Source of the DNA: Dicaeum eximium
Taxonomy: Eukaryota > Chordata > Aves > Passeriformes > Dicaeidae
Direction: 5' to 3'
DNA: 64,000 nt
Assembly (NCBI GenBank): GCA_013396995.1
Contig: VWZP01007510.1
Span: 12,865 to 76,864, forward strand
Shown here: in pieces, positions 52,801 to 61,800 of the stretch
How the letters are laid out: each line of letters begins with the position of its first letter
How positions within the stretch are numbered: position 1 is the stretch's first letter
Position numbers and translations under genes: made by a program
The notes under the pieces: model-generated
What the model saw: the letters and a program-made list of their open reading frames with translations, nothing else
Told to the model about the DNA's origin: nothing
Database searches by the model: none

Positions 52801-55800
52801 ACTACCCTCTTCAGGTATAGCTTTACAGAATTAGTAGCTTCTGATGGTTATTAATATTTTGCCAGTGCTCTGAAGACAAAAATATGTTAACAAAAAATAA
52901 ACACTCTAGAGAGAAAGCTTACCTAGCCTGCCTAAATGATAACTTTCTACAGAACATCTTCTTTAAATTGCCCCACTAAACTGATTTTTAAATGTTATAA
53001 ACTCAGCTGTAAGAGAGCCTTTTACAAACTCTAAGTCTTCATTATTAAGATAATCTAATAATATTAGAGTTACCATATTTTTGAAGCTTCTCAAATAAAT
53101 CTGGAGTGAGATACACCAAAGCAGCAAATGTTGAGTTCACAGCTTGATCAACAGTAGAACCAGCAACTATATCTGTCTTTGGGGTCTGTTTTTTACATGC
53201 CTGTATAAGTCCTTTGAAAAGTTCAGATTTTTGCCCACTGAAGTCCTGGGCAGGATCTGATTTTGCAAAGTCGATAAGAAAGTTACGGCAGACGTCGTGG
53301 GGAGAGCTCCGAGCCTGCAGAGAAGGGCACAACACAGGAACTTCAACACTGGCTGAGAAAAAACCTAGCAATGAGCTGCAAGCCTAAGTCAACCTGCAGT
53401 TTATCCACTGCAGCTGAGCAAACTGATCAATAAAAGACATCCCTGCACAAGATGGGGAGTGAATTAGATGATCTTTGAAGGTCTCTCCAAACCATTTTAT
53501 GATTCCATGAAAATGGAAACTAATAAAGGGCACAGAATCCAACAGCACAAATGACAAGCTGAGCACAGCAGCACATGCTTAAGGGCACTCCAAGCCCATA
53601 AAGCCAAATGAACCTGTGTGATACACAGGGATTTCATGCCAAGGGAACACAAGCAGGGGTCAGTACCTCGTTTTTGTCTTGGTGCTTGGCACTGCTTTGC
53701 CTGGCTCCCGGGAGTGCCTCAGGACACATCTGATGCCTGAAGACAGGTTTCCACAGAGGGGAATTAAGAACTGAGGTTACTTTCAAAGGAGGCAAGTCTG
53801 CTTCACTACCTAATTCTGCAAGAAATCCAGAATCTTCAGTTACTAAATAATTTTCATTTTTACAGATTAATGAAAAGAATAAATGTTAAACATCCAGTAG
53901 GGGAAAAAACCTGACACAACAAAAAGTTAAAGCAAATAGACTGACAAAGTAATTTAACAATGTCCTCTATTTTTCTGACATGGTACAGAAAACTGATGTA
54001 CCCTTTCATTAATGGCAGCATCAATATCTTATCTTACAGTGACAATGTTATAATATGGAAGGATTTTAAATGAAACATTATTATAACTACAGCAATTTTC
54101 TGATTTAAAAGAGTTTTAAAACTATCTCTCCTACTAAACACCTGATTTGTTACATGCAAGCATGCTTATATTAAGAAAGGAAGAAAATATTCTCAAACAC
54201 TCCCATTAGTTTCCAGAATTCACAGGTAAACAGCTGTCTAATTTTCCAAGGTAAATATGGACCACTTGATTGGAGCAAGAACTCTTTGGCCTTATTTAAT
54301 TTCTCCTAAGTGGTGGATGGATTCAGATTTAGGAAGCTTGAGAGGAGTGTTCTTGCTTTTCAATTTAACAATAGACATTTTTAAAGAATTTATTTATTAA
54401 AATTTAATTTACTTATCTTCAAGGCCAAAATCTTAAGTGTACTTAACTACAGGAATTAACCAAACTTAATTTGTGACTTCAAATTTCATTCAATACCAAA
54501 TGCTCCTGTGAAACTTAGAATCATTTGTGTCCTAAGCCCTGTAATTTTTTCAGTTTGTTGGCTCCATATTCACACTCCCAGTGTGGGGTGGATGACAGAA
54601 CCATGGAACCATTTTAAAAAGAAAAAAACAAGAACATACTACTTCATAAATGTAATTTAGCTTAGTAGGATTACTTCCACATGTCCACGGACTTGCAACA
54701 CAGCAAGTCTTCTATTGCTGTGCCCAATGGCGAAACAGGACTTTCTGATCTAATATCAGAAGGCTTAATATGATTTATTAAGATGACTCCATTGTTCAGA
54801 AGGCTTGGGCTATTATGTGCCCAGGTACAGAGCTCAGATGCTTACTTCTTCATGCTCGGTACATGAATGCTAGAATGGTTCCAATTCAGTGATAACAGTT
54901 CTCCACGTGATTGGTTGAGAGAGAGAGAAACCCCACACCTCTCATACTGGGAGACAAGGCAGAAAAACACCACCTGTGTCCTTGAACACACAGCTCAGAG
55001 ATCTGTTTCTACAATTCTGTGCTGAGAAAGTGAGCTTTTCCCTGGGAAGAAAAACCTCAGCAGGCTTGCACCCAGGAAACTCATAAAATATCAAGACGAC
55101 ACGTTCACGTGAGGGAAATACAAAAGAACTCCATTTTCACAGGGGATTCTGCAGGTGAAGGCCTGGCAGGTGCTGTTTCAGGGAGGCACTCACCTCGCAG
55201 GGATTTGAGGGCCATGCTGCGGGAAGCCAAGCGCCCCATCAGCCGGGAGACAAGCAGCTGTAAATCCAAGCCCCAAGACACGGCAACGTCTGGGAGGCCG
55301 TAAGCAGTGACGGAGAACTTGTAGCCCCACTCATTATTACTGCTGTCAGAGTGAAAGAGAAACTGCAGCCGTGGGCCAGCCTTAAAGGTCACTTTCTACA
55401 GAGCAACAAAACAGTCATTTTGCCAAATGTACATGACAGAAAAACGTTTCAGGGTAATGAATTCCCTTCAGCAACTCTGGGGTTTCAGTATTATGCTCTG
55501 GTCATAACAGATCTAATTTCCCCCACCATCTCAGTGAGAAACCCACAGTACTAAGCAGGTAAAATTTCGATTCAAGAGCTTAATGAGCAATTTTATATAT
55601 GATTGAGATTTAAAACAGAAGAGCAGCAACCCATTTGAGGACAGAGCACAGCCTCAGGAAGGGCCACACTTGTCTTGTGATATAAAAACTTGCAAGAGCA
55701 GAGCAAGTTTTACCCATATATTATTGGCAGTTAAATATGATTATTCCTTTTCACTTTAACTGATTGTTCTTCTGATAACAGGAGCAAAGAGGGATTCTTT

Positions 55801-58800
55801 ACTCATTCACTCCTGTGATTTGCAGCATTTCAGACTTTCTTCCCCATCTCCTGCCCCCCACCTAAGAAACCTAATAAACACACCCATGCACAAAAGCACA
55901 CATCCTTTTACATAATAAGTTTCCACAAGAATCATAAGGACTTCCTAAGATTGGATAAATAATTTGGTTCAGAATTTGAAAGGTGCTCACCTTAGGCCAT
56001 TTGTCAGTGCCAACCTTTGTATCGTAACGAGTTTTTGCCCCTCTGGCATCAGTAAACTCCAGGTAATCATACCTGTGAAAATTGCAATTCATTACTTCCA
56101 AATTTACTTTTTAAGTTTTGGGGAGAATGGTTTCGCTTTTGGATTTTCACAAGTGCTGTATCTGCTGTCACTTCTTTCTGAATCACACCTTCATGTGACT
56201 GGTAAGGAATTTATTGCATGTTCCAATGCAGAAGTCCCAGCAAACACAGATCTGCCATCCTGAGGACTTTGTAATTGGTAATGGATGCCAAATCTAACAT
56301 CTGGCAAATGCTTTAACTAAGCAGTAGCCTGATGTGTTACCAAGAGAAACCAAGCCAATAGAAAAAGGGCAAAATAAATCCATGAGCACAAACTGTGGTG
56401 GTCACAGCATTATTACCAAACAGATCAAGGCCAAAGGAAACAAAATTCATATGAACAGCATGTCTGTACATTTGCCAGGAGAGGTAGCTTTCAGCACAAG
56501 GCAATTCAAAAATACACATTGTGTACTGCTCTGGACAATGAAGAAATTGAGATGGCACGTGTGGAGTGCACATTGAAACATGAATTGCCCCTCTGCAAAC
56601 AGACAGTGGAATTTAACATGGCACAAGATTAAATTACCTCCTTTCAGTTTCACATTTTTCATCAAATTCCACCTCAAAGTAAGTTGCTCCATGACACAGG
56701 AAGACTGAGACCTCATGGCAATTATTTTCATAGTTATGAGGTGATTCCATTGTCCAGGTTCGCAGTACTACAGGCTGCTCCTGCTGCCAGCTTTCCATGT
56801 CCATCTGTACAATAAAAATGCATTCTTAGATACAAAGGTAAGAAAAAAATTAATTATCACACTAGATTTTTGTCTCTACACTTTTAGGTTTCCAGATGTG
56901 CATAAAAATGGCATTTAAAAGGCTACGGCATTGATTTACACTGAAATTAGTTGTGAAGACATCCTTGGTAATCATGATAAGGAAGCATTTCTAAAGCAAA
57001 ACCCACCCAGTCTACTGCAGGAGGAGACTCAGGAGGAGACTGTCTCACCCACAAGTGACTACAAGTCCCCAGTCATGACAAAAGGAGTCTGGATGATTAA
57101 TGCAGATTTAAACATCCACAGCTACAGACATACAGACTTTATTTGCATCACCACAAGCAGTGAAGCTAAAGATGTTAAGCATATACTATTTTTAATTTGT
57201 TTTCCTCTTCACCCTCAGAATCCCCTCCTTCCTATCTACCTTCCAGGCTGCTCATTCCAGTTGCACTTTCTGACCATCTCCCATATCAGTAGATGTTTCC
57301 CATTCTTCACTCAATATTTCATTACACATCCCACACTTTTAGAAGCTTTCTAACTCTTTTCCAGTGCTCACCAACAGAATCACCCAAATTTTCTATGTCT
57401 TTCTTGCAATTTTGCTTTTGTTTTACTATGTTTAACAGTCCCTGTGTCATTAGTTACCTTATGAGGTTCACTACAAAGGCTTTTCAGTGGTTCTATCAAA
57501 GTGCTGAATCCCTGTAGCAGAGTACAGTGTGGAATGTCTAAAGTGCAAAAATCCAACAAGAAGATGACCTAGGAGCAAACACAGGTGTCATGAAAATGCC
57601 AGGCTCACAGCCATGCCACCCAGAACAGGATAAAATCCCAGGGGTCACTCACCAGCTGACGAGTTGCCATAGCAAAGACAGAGCTACTTATTTTTTCTAC
57701 TATTGTTTTGCCACTATATTGAGATAAGAGTGACTGCAAAATTGTTCTGATATTTGACAGGAACTGGCCCACATCTAAAAAGAAAAGAAGAATCCTTAGT
57801 AGCTACCTTCAGGATTTGCTCCCACAATCCACTTTATCAAACATCAGGTGCATGGTGATGTGCACAGCAGGAAGGGATCTGCTGCCCCAAGGCTGCAACA
57901 CCCAACACTTCTGAGAAGTTTTCTGTGATATTTCTATTGTCATGCTTATCAACAATATCACTGAAAAAATGAGTGATGAGTAACTTCATCAAACACTCCA
58001 AGACTGTTTCAACAACCTCCATGTATCCAGTAGTCTCCATACACTGCTTAGAAATGCAGCTGAAGTAACAAGTGAGAGTAGGAATTTTTAACTCAATGTA
58101 AAAATGTAAAACAGGAACACAGCAAATTTATTTACACACAAATAACATCAATATGATGTAATTTTATATAAAATTACACCTTTGTTAAGTATTTGGCCCA
58201 ATTAACTCAACACTCAGCTGCTGTGCTGCATTATAAAAATCTAACAATCTCCTCCACAAAAAAATCCCAACAAAACCCTCTAGATGTACCCAGCTTCTTA
58301 ACCAAGTTCCTTTCTTCTTGCTATTACAAACATCCAAGAAAGCACATATCACCATCCAGGAGTTTACCAAAATATGGGATGCTATGAAATTAAAATGTTC
58401 AAATGAAAGCCTGTAACTATTGTTGTTTGGGGTTTTTTTCAGTATTTGGCCCCCAAAACTTACTGAAATGCTTTCTGAAGATTCTCCCAACATAAGATTA
58501 TCAGTACAGCTAAAACTCCAAGTTGCTTAATATGCCTACTAATTACTTCCTAGAGAGATTAAAAAGGTTATGACAGTTCTGAGTATGCCTCAGGCAACCT
58601 TTGGTGATCCCTAATTATACTGCAGTTTGCAAAATCACATTTTGAAGTCCTGTACTGCACCATATTTAATTCTGTACTCAATCCCAGCACTTACAATTTT
58701 GAAGTATTTCTACTGCAAGATCCTTGGCTGAATTATCAGTGCCTTTAAGCTGCAGATAGCACCAGGAAAGGAGGCTGCCCTGAACAGACCAGAATAAGGA

Positions 58801-61800
58801 AGACAAGACTGTGCCACTCTCTTGCTGTGCAACATCCAGCATCATCATTTCACACTGAAAAATAAGGAATATTCATGAAGGTAATGGAGCCTCTTCTACT
58901 GCAGCATGACACACAGTATGCACCAAGTAAACTGGGATGGACACAATCATCCCACTCACCCCAGAAAAAGATGAAATGCAAATGACAAGCAGCATGTAAC
59001 ACCATGCAGCAAGTGATGCCCTTTGTTTTGATATATCACAATTTTAAATAGGAACAGTTACATATGAGTCACTCAATGTTCTCAGCACAGTTTCTCTGCA
59101 TATGTAAATAACCCTCCTCCATTCCCACCTCCCTTAGTGACATGCCCAATCCTATCCTCTCAAAATGGAATGATTCCTTCTGTATCCCAGTGTCTCTCCA
59201 TAGAGTCTTTTCAATGCTATGGAAAAAAAACCACATCTTACATATTTCATCCTGGAAAAATATTATTCATTTCCTACTCTACTATTATGAAATGTTAATG
59301 CTTAAAGGAAAACTCTCAACTGGTGGGAAAAGCTAATCCTACTGCACAGCCATGAACAGTTGTATCCAGAGGGACAGGGAAGCTGTTCCTTAGTATCCAT
59401 GGAAGCATTTTGTGTTTGAGTGCCTACAAAACTCATGACAAAGAAGCAGGAGCAAAGCCAGTTACCTCTCTTGCTGCCACAAGCAGAAGGGTGTCCATGA
59501 CTGATAATACTTCACTTATGTCAAAATTTGCAGAAACTCCTTTCTCTGGTAATAATAAGAGTCCACCTGGATCTTGATCACTACAAAACAAAGATATTCT
59601 TACTAACCAACAACAAGGAGTTCCTAACAGTTCCAAACCAGAAATTTAGGGGCTTTTGTGTCAAATCTGTAGAGATCCTACTGTATAATTACAATGAAAA
59701 TCAAGTTTGTGTTCTGGTGACTCCAGACTAATTAAATCAATACCAACCATCCACACTGACAAACAATTACTTTAAAAATTGGAAGACAGCCTAGGAGAAG
59801 CCTAAGAGCAATATACTGTGATTTGAGCACCAAACTTGGCCAGTGTTTTATAGAGCTATTCAGTTAATAAAAATACTGAGTGGCAGCATGCTCTTTCTAA
59901 ACATTAGTTGATTACTTCAGAGGATTACAGTTCAGCAGAGTAATGTTTCTAAAAAGGATTAAATACAAACTTATTAACAAATGAGGGGTATCAGACAAAT
60001 ATTTTCAATTTCAGTACCTGAAGTGGGTACACAAGGATCTGAAGGCAAGATGTACAGATTGCTTATGTTCTTGCTCTGTGATGTTTTTCTAGAAAAGGAA
60101 AAGATTTATTTTTATGATACATTCTGTTTTCCTCCTCTGTGACAAAGAATTCTAATTTCTGTGTTCTATTATTCATTTTTGGTAAGAAAGGCAAGGTTAG
60201 CTCCTCTTTCTTTGGATAAGCTGCAGAGAGAAAAGGGGAAGGGTAAAAAGAGGCAAAGAAAAAAAAAAGGTTTTTACTTGTATGGGACAAAGTATGTATT
60301 ATTTGAGAGTAACAAGTCAGATTTGTGCTCTTTTCTGCATAAAGAAAGCAGGCACTAAACAAACAATTTCTCATTCAATGTTTACCATCATGGTGAAGAG
60401 CTGGTGTCGCCTGGTCTGTCTATCTGGGAAAAAAACTGCTGCTCCACTGAGTAAGGTGTTCTTAACTTCCTCTTTCAGCATTTTCATTGGCATGAAGTTA
60501 CTGTCCCCCATATCCACTACTGCTCATACAAAAAGGAAACAAAATCACAAGTTCTAATTAATACCCCATCTAGTATGTTAGAGGCATAACTGAATTAAAT
60601 GTTAGTCTACACAACTTCAAGCCCTTGCAATCCCATTATACACACAGAAAAGGAGGGGAAACTTTTTAACTTATAGCAAGAAAGATTTATATTAAGAAAG
60701 AATATATCTATTCACCAAGTAAATGACTTCTAGGAAGATTATAAGTTGATAACCATCAAAGCTAATAAAATTTTCAAGATATGACAGATTCTATATAAAC
60801 TGTTTTCCCTCTAACTCGCTTTTGCAGGAGACTCTTCAAATTACACTGAATAGAGAGCGTGCCACCCTACTCCCAATGAAATCTAATGTGTAATTCCCAT
60901 TCTCTTCTGGCTCCAGAATCTTCCCTGTGTTCCTGTAAACCTCACAGACTACTCATGAGCTCATTTATACTGATAGGCAATATCAGAAGTAAATAAACCC
61001 CAGTAATGTTACAGTCAAAGGGTCACATTCCCTGGTGGTACAAGCAGGTGACACATTCGAAATGAGCTTTCTATTGCAGTTGTTTCCAGACCACGTTGTC
61101 AGAAAGTCTGCAAAACCATTTCTTTGGGCCAAGGAAAGTTTCTAGTGATAGACTTATTAGCACACACTGCCCTGAAGGAGAAACAAAGGAACAGGAGCTG
61201 ACTTGGTCTCTAGGAATGAGTATCTTCTCCCAAACTTTAACAGACAAAACAGCCAATATATATTGAATAAAAATTACCTTCACACAAATGTCTATAGAGC
61301 TCTTCTGCAGCTTCTGTGTGACCAGCTGTTTTGCTCTGAGGAGTTTCTTGAGGTCTAGCAGTTTTATTATCTCCGGTAAGTACAGAGAAGCAGCTCTGGA
61401 GAAGCTGCAACAGCAGTGTTTGAGCAAAGATACATTCTTCCCTTGGGCTGTAAGAAAATATACAACAAATAGAAGCAAAAACTAGAAAAGCAGCTCTTTT
61501 GCACCAAGTAAGTATTGCTATGAAAGTCACCATTCAGATAGATAAAAACCACTGAGCGGAGAGACACAACCAAAGGAAGTGTAGCTACCAGCTCAATCAA
61601 TCTACAGCTTGAGCTTCTAGATAACTTCATAGTTAAAAGTCCATATGGCAGCAGTAGGGAAGTGTTATTTATGTAAATGATGTAGTTTAGGAAGAACAAA
61701 CTGCTGTAACTAAACAAAGCATATTTTATTTATACACACACATTGATTAGTGCTTCAGCAGACACTAAAGAAGAAACTTACTTTTGGTGCAGTTTATTGT

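Larger units (their letters stand above)
51570..55193 (-). other. ZZEF1 introns flanking E16-E17
   Basis: Three introns (51,570-53,073; 53,315-53,666; 53,816-55,193) hold AT-rich unique sequence. The middle one carries a short CR1 3' end. No further coding block was recognised between these exons, and exon phase closes without one. Confidence 0.7.
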
